Shown here one piece after another: positions 43,937 to 52,280 of a DNA stretch of 64,000 bases. The DNA is taken from contig JACKKV010000002.1 in assembly GCA_024236235.1 (NCBI GenBank), positions 186,001-250,000 on the forward strand. The letters are read 5' to 3'. The stretch comes from Novosphingobium sp. Lineage in GTDB: Bacteria > Pseudomonadota > Alphaproteobacteria > Sphingomonadales > Sphingomonadaceae. The position numbers and the translations under genes were made by a program. The notes under the pieces are model-generated. The model worked only from the letters and a program-made list of their open reading frames with translations, did no database searches and was not told where the DNA came from. Numbering within the stretch: the first letter of the stretch is position 1; each line of letters begins with the position of its first letter.

Positions 43937-46186
43937 TCAGAAGCGCGCCCGGACCCCGGCCATCGCCATGCGCGGCGCGCCAGGACGGGCGCCTGCAGGA
44001 GAGAAGGCGACGTTATAAGTCTTGTCGAACAGGTTGGTGACCGTGCCGAACAGTGACACCGGGCCGAACAGGTCGACTTCCCCGGCAATATCGACCAGCG
44101 CGCGCGCATCGACTTTCTGGTTTGCCGGGATTGCGCCACTGCCCGCCACCGCGCGCGCCTTGCTGACGAGATTGAGGCTGGCGGACAGGCGGGCGGACTC
44201 AAGTTCCACCCCGGCGTTCAGGGTCAGTTGATGGCGCGGCAAATAGGGCAGGCGATCGCCCTTTCTCACCGTTCCCCAAGGTTCATAGGAACTGTTGAAG
44301 GCACTGCGGAATTCGGCACTGGTCAGGGTATAGACGACGGATAGCGGTACGGCGAAGCCCTGGTTTTCGACATCGCCGAAACGATAGCCGCCGGTCACTT
44401 CCACGCCCTTCACATGTATCTTGCCGCCGTCGAACTGGTCACCGATGGTGCAATCGCCGCCGGTAGAATTGGTGCAGGTGCCCACCAGATTCGCGTAATC
44501 GTTGAAATAACCGATGATTTCGGCATGCCAGTTGTCACGGCCAAGTTTGACGCCGGCTTCGTAATTCCACGAGGTTTCCGCATGGGCCGCCGAGCCGGGG
44601 GCGGGGCTTGCAAAACCGCGATGGGCGCCTGCGACAAGCCGCATTCCGGGTGAAAACTCCCAGGTTGCAGCCAGTCCGGGAATCCAGACATCCACGCTGC
44701 TGTTCGAGATCGCCGTGGGCGCGGTGCGTTCGGGATCGGAACCGGCCCAGTCGGTGCGCCGCAGGTCAATCGTTTCGTAACGCAGTCCCGGCGTGAGTGT
44801 GAGCGATCCGGCTGTGATGGTATCCCGAATATAGAACGCCCAGGCCTTGGCTTCGCCCAGCCGGTTGGACTGGCTACCCGGCGCACCTGCGCTTGTCAGG
44901 ATCATCTGCCCGTCCGCGATCTGGTAAATGTCGTCGTGCTGGAAGCGGTCTTCCTCGTCCTCGTGATAGCGTGCGGACAGTTCCAGCTCGTGGCCAAGCG
45001 ATCCGGTCGCAAAACTGAAGTCGATCACAGCCTGAAGCCCGGTGGCCTGATAGCGGCGATTGTTGTCGCGTACCCGCAGGGCATTGGCGCGGCTGGTATA
45101 ACCCTCAGCGCCTGCAAGGTCGGCCAGTTGCAATGCATAGTCGGCAGGATCGGCCAGAACATTGCTGATCGCCGTCCAACCAGTGTCGGCGGTGTTGCGC
45201 ACATCGTTCAGCTTGTACCACGAGCGCCGCGTATCATTGCGATATGCGACGAGTGTCAGATGCATGTCATCGGTCGGATCGAAGCGATAGCTCAGCTGAT
45301 AGGTCTGGTGCTCTGCATCCATGCGGTCACGCTGGCTGGCGTTGTAGCGCCGGTATGGGGCGTCGCGGAAATCGTCCAGCGTCAGGCCGAGATAGGTCTC
45401 CGCGCTCGTTTCATCATAGGTCTGGAACTTGAACTGGAGTTCGTGTCGACCATCAGTGCTGCGCAGGCCCAGCTTGGCGACGATGTCAGTGATTTCATAG
45501 CCCGTGTCACCGCCGCGGTCGATCCGCTTGAACCCGCCTGAGTGATCGTAGAGTCCTTCGATCAGGCCGCCGACCTCCAGCCCGTCGCCCAGCGCGGTCC
45601 ATCCGCCGGCCCAGCCATGGGCGCGACGCGCCTTGTCAGTTCCCGCCAGTGCTTCGACGAATCCGGCCGGTGCTTCCGGGATGGGGGTGGAGCTGAAGTT
45701 GATTGCACCACCGACTGTCATCGGGCCGTACTTGATCGCAGCCGGACCCTTGGAAACTTCGACCCCCGCCATGCGCGCGATGCTCGGGAAGTAATATGCC
45801 GACGGGGCGGCGTAGGGTGCAGGCGCAATCAGGATGCCGTCTTCCATCAGCGCCACGCGCGCGGAACGGTCAGTTCCCGACCCGCGGATCCCGATATTGG
45901 GACGCAGGCCAAAGCCATCCTCTTCCTGCAGGTTGACACCGGGGACCTGGCGCAGCACCCGGATCGGGTCGCTATATGCGAATTCGGCAAGGTCTTCCGC
46001 GTCCAGTACCTGCACCGCGCCACCGATCGTGCGCGCGTCCTGCTTGCTCGCCGTTACCACGATTGCTTCGTTCACCCGGGGCGTGCCGGTGTCCTCGGCC
46101 GTTTCAGCCAGGGCTGGCAGAGGGGCTGCCAGCAAGGCGGCCAGCAAGGCACAGGGCGCTGCAGATGTGCGCAGGTCAATCTTCAT
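43937..46186 (-). CDS. TonB-dependent receptor, FecA-like
   Basis: A 749-residue outer-membrane receptor. Signal peptide (MKIDLRTSAAPCALLAALLAAPLPALA) is followed by a TonB box (EAIVVTASK), plug domain (VQVLDAEDLAEF...LRPNIGIRGSG...VALMEDGI, then KGPAAIKYGPMTVGGAINF) and a barrel ending MAMAGVRARF with the terminal Phe typical of outer-membrane proteins. The plug signature resembles ferric-citrate receptor FecA and relatives. ATG 46186 has GAGG about seven bases upstream. A Fur-like site lies near 46266-46285. There is no signalling extension, so it is not a FecIR-type transducer. Confidence 0.92.
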   Translation of the reverse strand: MKIDLRTSAAPCALLAALLAAPLPALAETAEDTGTPRVNEAIVVTASKQDARTIGGAVQVLDAEDLAEFAYSDPIRVLRQVPGVNLQEEDGFGLRPNIGIRGSGTDRSARVALMEDGILIAPAPYAAPSAYYFPSIARMAGVEVSKGPAAIKYGPMTVGGAINFSSTPIPEAPAGFVEALAGTDKARRAHGWAGGWTALGDGLEVGGLIEGLYDHSGGFKRIDRGGDTGYEITDIVAKLGLRSTDGRHELQFKFQTYDETSAETYLGLTLDDFRDAPYRRYNASQRDRMDAEHQTYQLSYRFDPTDDMHLTLVAYRNDTRRSWYKLNDVRNTADTGWTAISNVLADPADYALQLADLAGAEGYTSRANALRVRDNNRRYQATGLQAVIDFSFATGSLGHELELSARYHEDEEDRFQHDDIYQIADGQMILTSAGAPGSQSNRLGEAKAWAFYIRDTITAGSLTLTPGLRYETIDLRRTDWAGSDPERTAPTAISNSSVDVWIPGLAATWEFSPGMRLVAGAHRGFASPAPGSAAHAETSWNYEAGVKLGRDNWHAEIIGYFNDYANLVGTCTNSTGGDCTIGDQFDGGKIHVKGVEVTGGYRFGDVENQGFAVPLSVVYTLTSAEFRSAFNSSYEPWGTVRKGDRLPYLPRHQLTLNAGVELESARLSASLNLVSKARAVAGSGAIPANQKVDARALVDIAGEVDLFGPVSLFGTVTNLFDKTYNVAFSPAGARPGAPRMAMAGVRARF

Positions 46187-46265
46187 CACATTTCCTCGAA
46201 TCGTGTTGCGAACGCTAATAAGAATTGATCGCAATAAAGCAAGGTTCGATCTTGTCGTTGATCTG

Positions 46266-46285
46266 CGTCAAATTCTCATTTGCAT
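46266..46285 (-). promoter_or_regulatory. Possible Fur-type iron box upstream of the receptor
   Basis: On the minus strand the sequence reads TGCAAATGAGAATTTGAC, containing the ATGAGAAT half typical of Fur boxes, about 80 bases before the receptor start. The second half is degenerate. Alphaproteobacteria may use Irr or RirA instead, so this is a tentative call. Confidence 0.35.
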
Positions 46286-46392
46286 TAGGCGAGTCGTCCG
46301 GAGCGCAGATTCAGGCTGGTGCTGGCCCGGTTGCCCGCCCATGTGCGTCGGGCCTTCCCCTGGCGCATGCCAGCGCCTACATGCGCGCGACC

Positions 46393-46875
46393 ATGGTTCG
46401 ACCCAAACCCGCTACCTTCGACAAGAAGAAGACCGTCGCCGAGAACCGCCGCGCGCGTTTTGACTATCATATCGATGACACCTTCGAAGCCGGGATCGCC
46501 CTGACCGGTACGGAGGTGAAAAGCCTTCGTTTCGGGGAAGGGTCGATTGCGGAAAGCTATGCCGAGGTCAGGGGCGGCGAGGTATGGCTGGTCAATTCCA
46601 ACATTCCCGAATTCAGCCACGGCAATCGCTACAATCATGAACCGAAGCGCCCGCGCAAACTGCTGCTGCACGAGCGCGAGATTGCCCGGCTCCAGGGGGC
46701 GGTGGAGCGCAAGGGGATGACACTGGTTCCGCTATCGGTCTATTTCAATTCACGCGGACGGGCCAAGGTTGAACTGGCCCTTGCCAAGGGCAAGAATGCG
46801 GCGGACAAGCGCCACACCATCAAGGAACGGGACTGGAAACGGGACAAGGCGCGGCTGTTGCGCGAGCGCGGCTGA
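46393..46875 (+). CDS. smpB: SsrA-binding protein SmpB
   Basis: Binds tmRNA and brings it to stalled ribosomes for trans-translation. The 160-residue protein has the standard start VRPKPATFDKKKTVAENRRARFDY, the core GTEVKSLRFGEGSIAESYAEV, and the C-terminal basic tail (KRHTIKERDWKRDKARLL) that enters the mRNA channel. ATG 46393 matches the family; an upstream open frame has no homology. No tmRNA gene was seen in this window. Confidence 0.96.
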   Translation: MVRPKPATFDKKKTVAENRRARFDYHIDDTFEAGIALTGTEVKSLRFGEGSIAESYAEVRGGEVWLVNSNIPEFSHGNRYNHEPKRPRKLLLHEREIARLQGAVERKGMTLVPLSVYFNSRGRAKVELALAKGKNAADKRHTIKERDWKRDKARLLRERG

Positions 46876-47006
46876 CGCATGTCTGGCCCGCTGTGCCGAT
46901 GCCCGCTTGCGCTTTGCCGTCGGCTTGGCAATGGACTGCTTCGTTAAGCCCTTGTTCGCCAGGGCTCGCTTATCGATGATACCCGCCCGCCACATTGGCG
47001 GGACAG

Positions 47007-47594
47007 ATGAGAGTGAAGACAGGCGCGGTGATAGTAACGATAATATCCTGGACACGGCGCAACATGCCCACCCGCGAGCAGATGGAACGCAACCGTCTGG
47101 TGCGGCCCTTCGCGCATCGCGTTTTGCGCTCGGAATTGTGGCGTTTCACGCGGCGTTCCGTTCCGCGCGGCGTGGCGCTAGGGATTCTAGTGGGAATAAT
47201 CATCCCTTTCGCCCAGATTTTCTTCGCCGCTCTGCTGAGCTTTTCGGTGCGTGCCAATGTTCCGGTCGCGGCGCTGACCACATTCATCACCAATCCCTTC
47301 ACAACACCGCTGATCTGGATCGTCGCTTACCGGCTTGGCAGCTGGCTGCTGCAGGTCGACGCGATGACCGTGGTGGCACCAGTGAACACCGCGATGGAGC
47401 ACACGGAGTTGCAGGATGCGCTGCAGTGGCTGACGGGGGCAACGCTGGTCACCGCCTTCGGTCTGGTCGTCCTCGCAATCGTTTCCGCCGCCGTCGGATA
47501 TCTGGTAACCAGTCTTGGCTGGCGCCTGTGGATCGCACGCAAACGCAAGGCGCGTCTGGCAGGCATGCGAGTGCGGCTGATCGAACAGATATGA
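47007..47594 (+). CDS. DUF2062 membrane protein
   Basis: A 195-residue protein with about three hydrophobic helices (ALGILVGIIIPFAQIFFAALLSF; TTPLIWIVAYRLGSWLL; ALQWLTGATLVTAFGLVVLAIVSAAVGYLV). The motif WTRRNMPTREQ...RPFAHRVL and FITNPFTTPLIW identify DUF2062, an uncharacterised inner-membrane family. The start is uncertain: ATG 47007 keeps the WTRRNMPTRE segment that is usually internal; ATG 47064 would begin at MPTRE. It precedes cckA by 33 bases on the same strand. Confidence 0.85.
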   Translation: MRVKTGAVIVTIISWTRRNMPTREQMERNRLVRPFAHRVLRSELWRFTRRSVPRGVALGILVGIIIPFAQIFFAALLSFSVRANVPVAALTTFITNPFTTPLIWIVAYRLGSWLLQVDAMTVVAPVNTAMEHTELQDALQWLTGATLVTAFGLVVLAIVSAAVGYLVTSLGWRLWIARKRKARLAGMRVRLIEQI

Positions 47595-47627
47595 GGCCGC
47601 AGGAGTGATCGTCAGGGGGCGTGTTTG

Positions 47628-50072
47628 ATGCCGGACATTTCGGGACAGGAATTGCGCCGGCCCGCATCGGTTGAGCTTTATGCAGTTGTGCTGGCTCTGC
47701 TGGTCAGCCTGGCCCTGATTTGGGGCATCACCGGTGAACCGCTCGTGGCAGCGGCCTATGGTGGCGCGCTGCTGGTGCTTGGGGTGGCCGGATTTGCACT
47801 GTCCCGGCGCCGCGTGGTGCCCCGTGCCGATGTGGCCGGCGAAGCTGACTGGTCAGTCACCGTTGCGGCGATTGAGCAGCCGGATTGTGCCATTGCGATA
47901 ACGGACCGCGCCAATCGTCTGGTATGCGCCAATTCTGCCTATCAGAAATGGTTCGGCGTGGAACATGCTCCGCCTGAAATCAGGGTGGATGGGCCATCGC
48001 ACGAGCGGCTGGCCAGGGCGGCGCGCGCCGCCTGGCGCGATGGTTCGGCACTGGCCGAACACATCGCCGCTGCTGATACTGGCGGATTGTGCTGGGATGC
48101 GGCGGTGGTGTGTTGCGGGCGCGGCGGCGATTACCTGTCCTGGCGATTCGAACCGGTTCGTTCGGCCGATCCGGTCGAGACGATGGCGCAAGCCCTCGCC
48201 GGCAGCATCGGCGCCTGTTTTTCTGCTGCTGGCGTCGAAGCGGCAATCGTTGGGCCGGAAGGCGCGATTCGCGCGGCCAGTGCCGGCTTTGCGCGCCGCA
48301 CCTCGGGTGATGCGAGCGCTAGCATGGCTGGTCAGGATTTCGCCAGCCTGCTGCGGGTGGATGAGGGCGATCGTATCTACTTCGCGCGTGAAGGGCGGCA
48401 GGGCGATCCGCAAACGCTGGTTCAGGTGCCGCTTGGCGATTCGGGCGAGGCGGACGGGATGCCGTCCGCGGATATGACCCCTTCGCTGATGCTGTTGCTC
48501 GATTCGGGCATCGGTATCGGCGGCGGGGCGGTGACCGAAGGCGGGGCGGCTCCCCAGCTTGAAGCACTTCTGGCGCAGTTGCCGCTAGGTCTGGCACTGG
48601 CCGATCGTGACGGGAGGTTCCTGTTTGCCAATGCGGCATTCCAGCGCGCAGCAGGTATCGAAGGCAAGCCGTTGCCGCCCTATCCGTCCGATCTGGCGGT
48701 CCGCGAAGACAAGGCCGCGCTGGTCGATGCGGTGCGGCGCTTTGCGCAGGGCGCGCCGAGTTCAGGTGACATGGCGGTGCGCCTGCGGCGGATGGCGGAC
48801 GAACCGGTTTCGCTTGGCCTTGCCGGGGTGCGCGGTCTGGGCGAAGCGGCGGTACTGCTGAGCCTGGTCGACACGACGGAAGAGGCGCGGCTCAAGCGGC
48901 AGGTGGCCCAGGCGACCAAGATGCAGGCGGTGGGGCAGCTCGCTGGCGGCGTGGCGCATGATTTCAACAATGTGCTGACTGCCATCATCGGTTATTGCGA
49001 CCTGATGCTGCTGCGCCATACGCCGGGTGACAGCGATTATGACGATATCCAGCAGATCCGCGCCAATTCCAATCGCGCCGCATCGCTCACGCGTCAGTTG
49101 CTGGCCTTTTCGCGCCAGCAAACGCTTCGCCCTGAAATCCTGCAATTGCCGGATGTCGTGTCTGAAGTCTCGCAGTTGCTGAAGCGGCTGCTGGGCGAGA
49201 AGATCAAGTTCAAGGTTCACCATGACCGCGATCTGGGCGCTGTCCGCGCAGATCCGCAGCAGCTTGAACAGGTGATCGTCAACCTTGCCGTCAATGCCCG
49301 CGATGCGATGCACGCGCGCGGTGACGGATCGGGCCAGCTGACCATGGCCACGCGGCGCATCATGGCCGCTGACATTCGTCGGATGAAGAGCGATATCATC
49401 CCGATCGGCGATTATACGGCGCTGATCGTGGAAGATACCGGTGGCGGCGTACCGCCCGAATTTCTGGGCAAGATATTCGAGCCATTCTTTACCACGAAGG
49501 AGAAGGGAAAGGGGACCGGCCTCGGCCTCTCGACCGTTTACGGCATCGTCAAGCAGTCGGGTGGCTTCATCTTTGCCGAAAATGTGCCCGGTGCGGCCGG
49601 GGGCCGGGCAGTGGGCGCGCGCTTCATCGTCTATCTGCCGGTTCATCACGCAGTGGTGGAAAGCCGGACGGAACGGCCGGTCGCAAAGCAGGCAAGCTGG
49701 TCGGGCGGCGGGCGTATCCTGCTGGTAGAGGATGAGGACATGGTCCGGGCGGTTGCCGAACGTGCCCTGGCGCGCGAAGGCTATGAGATTGTCACGGCCG
49801 CTGATGGGGAGGAAGGGCTGGAGCATGTCGCAGATGGCGGGCGTTTCGACCTGGTGGTAAGCGACGTGGTCATGCCCGGCATGGATGGCCCCGCGATGGC
49901 CCGCGAACTGCGCAAGATCGCGCCCGACCTGCCGGTACTGTTCATGTCGGGCTATGCCGAGGAACAACTGCGTAACCAGATCGACCTTGAGAACATGCAT
50001 TTCATTGCCAAGCCGTTCTCGGTCCAGCAGATCGGTGAAAAAGTGGCGGAAGTGTTGAGTTCTGCCCGCTAG
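47628..50072 (+). CDS. cckA: Hybrid histidine kinase CckA
   Basis: Cell-cycle kinase that, through ChpT, phosphorylates or dephosphorylates CtrA and CpdR. The 814-residue protein has two N-terminal membrane helices, PAS-like regions (about 75-400), a HisKA domain with phosphorylated His in AGGVAHDFNNVL (about 442), an ATPase domain (NLAVNARDAM; GTGLGLSTVYGIVKQSGG) and a C-terminal receiver (LLVEDEDMVR; phosphorylated Asp in VVSDVVMPGMDG, about 745; Lys in FIAKPFS). The motif AHDFNN and attached receiver are diagnostic. TTG 47625 could add one residue. The downstream recA has its own promoter region. Confidence 0.96.
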   Translation: MPDISGQELRRPASVELYAVVLALLVSLALIWGITGEPLVAAAYGGALLVLGVAGFALSRRRVVPRADVAGEADWSVTVAAIEQPDCAIAITDRANRLVCANSAYQKWFGVEHAPPEIRVDGPSHERLARAARAAWRDGSALAEHIAAADTGGLCWDAAVVCCGRGGDYLSWRFEPVRSADPVETMAQALAGSIGACFSAAGVEAAIVGPEGAIRAASAGFARRTSGDASASMAGQDFASLLRVDEGDRIYFAREGRQGDPQTLVQVPLGDSGEADGMPSADMTPSLMLLLDSGIGIGGGAVTEGGAAPQLEALLAQLPLGLALADRDGRFLFANAAFQRAAGIEGKPLPPYPSDLAVREDKAALVDAVRRFAQGAPSSGDMAVRLRRMADEPVSLGLAGVRGLGEAAVLLSLVDTTEEARLKRQVAQATKMQAVGQLAGGVAHDFNNVLTAIIGYCDLMLLRHTPGDSDYDDIQQIRANSNRAASLTRQLLAFSRQQTLRPEILQLPDVVSEVSQLLKRLLGEKIKFKVHHDRDLGAVRADPQQLEQVIVNLAVNARDAMHARGDGSGQLTMATRRIMAADIRRMKSDIIPIGDYTALIVEDTGGGVPPEFLGKIFEPFFTTKEKGKGTGLGLSTVYGIVKQSGGFIFAENVPGAAGGRAVGARFIVYLPVHHAVVESRTERPVAKQASWSGGGRILLVEDEDMVRAVAERALAREGYEIVTAADGEEGLEHVADGGRFDLVVSDVVMPGMDGPAMARELRKIAPDLPVLFMSGYAEEQLRNQIDLENMHFIAKPFSVQQIGEKVAEVLSSAR

Positions 50073-50080
50073 ATTACAGG

Positions 50081-50094
50081 CGAAAAATTTTTCG
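50081..50094. repeat. AT-rich perfect palindrome before recA
   Basis: CGAAAAATTTTTCG is a perfect 14-bp palindrome lying nine bases after the cckA stop and touching the recA LexA box. It could be an AT-rich promoter element of recA or a weak cckA terminator (short hairpin with T-run). Confidence 0.5.
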
Positions 50095-50108
50095 TTCCCC
50101 ACTTGTTC
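50094..50108 (+). promoter_or_regulatory. LexA (SOS) box upstream of recA
   Basis: GTTC-CCCACTT-GTTC exactly fits the alphaproteobacterial LexA operator GTTC-N7-GTTC and lies 78 bases before the recA start. It predicts SOS control of recA, matching the site before uvrA. Confidence 0.92.
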
Positions 50109-50186
50109 CGAAAGAACAAACGCGATACAAACTCCGCAGACGGATCGGAACGCAAGGCCGATTTGGAAACTGACGGAGGTCATGGC

Positions 50187-51257
50187 ATGGCGACGCAACT
50201 GAAACTGGTTGAAGGTAAGGACAGGGATTCGATGGATCGTCAAAAGGCGCTCGAAGCTGCGCTCGCACAGATTGACCGTGCGTTCGGCAAGGGTTCGGCG
50301 ATGAAGCTGGGCAGCCGCGAAGCGATGCAGGTGGAAGCGATTTCAACCGGCTCGCTCGGACTCGATATTGCGCTGGGCGTTGGCGGCTTGCCGCGCGGCC
50401 GCGTGATCGAGGTTTATGGGCCGGAAAGCTCGGGCAAGACCACGCTGGCGCTCCACGTCATCGCCGAAGCGCAGAAGACGGGCGGGACCGCCGCCTTCGT
50501 GGATGCCGAACATGCGCTTGACCCTGCCTATGCCAGGAAACTTGGCGTCGATATTGACGAATTGATCGTCTCGCAGCCTGACACGGGCGAACAGGCGCTG
50601 GAAATCGTCGATACGCTCGTGCGTTCCAACGCGATTGATGTGCTGGTGGTCGATTCGGTTGCCGCGTTGGTGCCCCGTGCTGAAATCGAAGGGGAAATGG
50701 GCGACAGCCACGTTGGCCTGCAGGCCCGGTTGATGAGCCAGTCCCTGCGCAAACTTACCGGCTCGATCAGCCGATCACGCTGCATGGTGATCTTCATCAA
50801 CCAGCTGCGCATGAAGATCGGGGTCATGTATGGTAACCCGGAAACGACCACGGGCGGCAATGCGCTGAAATTCTATGCCTCGGTCCGTCTCGACATCCGT
50901 CGTACCGGCCAGGTGAAGGAACGTGACGAAATCACCGGCAATGCGACGCGGGTGAAAGTGGTCAAGAACAAGGTCGCGCCGCCTTTCAAGCAGGTCGAAT
51001 TCGATATCATGTATGGCGAAGGGATTTCCAAGGTTGGCGAAATCATCGATCTTGGTGTCAAGGCCGGACTTGTCGAAAAATCGGGCTCCTGGTTCAGTTA
51101 TGACAGCATCAGAATTGGTCAGGGGCGCGAGAATGCCAAGCAATATTTGAAGGATAACCCGGAAGTTTGCGATCGTCTGGAAGCTGCAATTCGCGGCCGA
51201 ACCGATCAGGTCGCCGAGGAGATGATGTCGGGTCCGGACGCGGACGACGACGCCTGA
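50187..51257 (+). CDS. recA: Recombinase A
   Basis: DNA strand-exchange ATPase and coprotease for LexA. The 356-residue protein has Walker A GPESSGKTTL (about 74-83), the DNA-binding loop regions (EGEMGDSHVGLQARLMSQSLRKL; INQLRMKIGVMYGNPETTTGGNALKFYAS) and the acidic C terminus (MSGPDADDDA). ATG 50187 has GGAGG about eight bases upstream. A frame open to 50103 crosses the LexA box and is not used. Confidence 0.98.
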   Translation: MATQLKLVEGKDRDSMDRQKALEAALAQIDRAFGKGSAMKLGSREAMQVEAISTGSLGLDIALGVGGLPRGRVIEVYGPESSGKTTLALHVIAEAQKTGGTAAFVDAEHALDPAYARKLGVDIDELIVSQPDTGEQALEIVDTLVRSNAIDVLVVDSVAALVPRAEIEGEMGDSHVGLQARLMSQSLRKLTGSISRSRCMVIFINQLRMKIGVMYGNPETTTGGNALKFYASVRLDIRRTGQVKERDEITGNATRVKVVKNKVAPPFKQVEFDIMYGEGISKVGEIIDLGVKAGLVEKSGSWFSYDSIRIGQGRENAKQYLKDNPEVCDRLEAAIRGRTDQVAEEMMSGPDADDDA

Positions 51258-51383
51258 TCCTCAAGAGGCGCGCTGACCTGCGCGCTTGCGGAAACGGGGC
51301 CGACGCGAATTGCCTTTGTTGGCGGGCGTCGGCCTTTTCCATTTCCCCCTTGCGGTCTGTCGGAGGGCAGCTAGACCCGGCAC

Positions 51384-52208
51384 ATGGCAACCAAAGCTGA
51401 CTGGCAGGATGCGACCGGCAAGGTCTGGGCGCGCAGTTTCGACCGGACTGACCGTGCGTTTGCGGGCCTGACCCAGATCATGCTGGAGCGGCTCTCCGCT
51501 ATGCCAGGCGAGGCGATACTCGACATTGGTTGCGGCGCGGGGGAATTATCGATCGCGCTCGCCACGGCGCGCCCGCATGCACGGATCAGGGGCATCGACG
51601 TCTCGCCGGAACTGGTCGAGACGTCGCGCCAGCGCGGTGCGGCCTGCACCAATCTTGCCTTTGACTGTGCCGATGCAACGACCTGGGCCGATGCGTCGTT
51701 CAGCCCGGATCTGCTTACATCACGTCACGGGGTGATGTTCTTCGACGACCCGGTAGCTGCGTTCGGCAATTTTCATGCGATTGTGCAAGCCGGTGGGCGC
51801 GTGCTCTTTTCCAGTTTTCGCGCGCCCGCGCTTAATGCCTGGGTGACTGAGCCTTCCCGGCTGCTCGGCCTGCCCGCTCCGGATGATCCGTTTGCGCCGG
51901 GGCCTTTTGCGTTCGCAGATGACGATCGGACGCGCTCCATCCTGGCGAAGGCGGGCTGGCGCGAGATTGATTTCGAGCCTGTGGATTTCGGTTTTGTGGT
52001 TGGCGCGGGTGACGATCCCGTTACGGATGCGCTCGCATTCTTTCGCAAGATCGGGCCCCCCGCACGTGCCCTGTTCGAGATGGCCGATGCGGCGCGTGAA
52101 GATGCACTGGGCAAGATTGCGCGCTGGCTCGCGGGCAAACCGCATGATGGAGGGGTGCTGGCCTTGCCTGCAGCTGCATGGATTGTTACCGCGCGCAAGG
52201 CGGATTGA
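51384..52208 (+). CDS. Class I SAM-dependent methyltransferase
   Basis: A 274-residue methyltransferase with SAM motif I ILDIGCGAGELSIALA, the acidic residue of motif II at GIDVSPELVE, and motif IV-like SRHGVMFFDDP. This resembles ubiquinone/menaquinone-type or small-molecule methyltransferases, but the substrate cannot be told. It sits between recA and alaS on the same strand, 126 bases after recA and 72 before alaS. Confidence 0.88.
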   Translation: MATKADWQDATGKVWARSFDRTDRAFAGLTQIMLERLSAMPGEAILDIGCGAGELSIALATARPHARIRGIDVSPELVETSRQRGAACTNLAFDCADATTWADASFSPDLLTSRHGVMFFDDPVAAFGNFHAIVQAGGRVLFSSFRAPALNAWVTEPSRLLGLPAPDDPFAPGPFAFADDDRTRSILAKAGWREIDFEPVDFGFVVGAGDDPVTDALAFFRKIGPPARALFEMADAAREDALGKIARWLAGKPHDGGVLALPAAAWIVTARKAD

Positions 52209-52280
52209 GGGGCGGCTTCATGCGGGCTGGCGCGGTTTATACGCTTGTCCAGGCGCGATGGCTCGCCTAACTGGCAGCGC

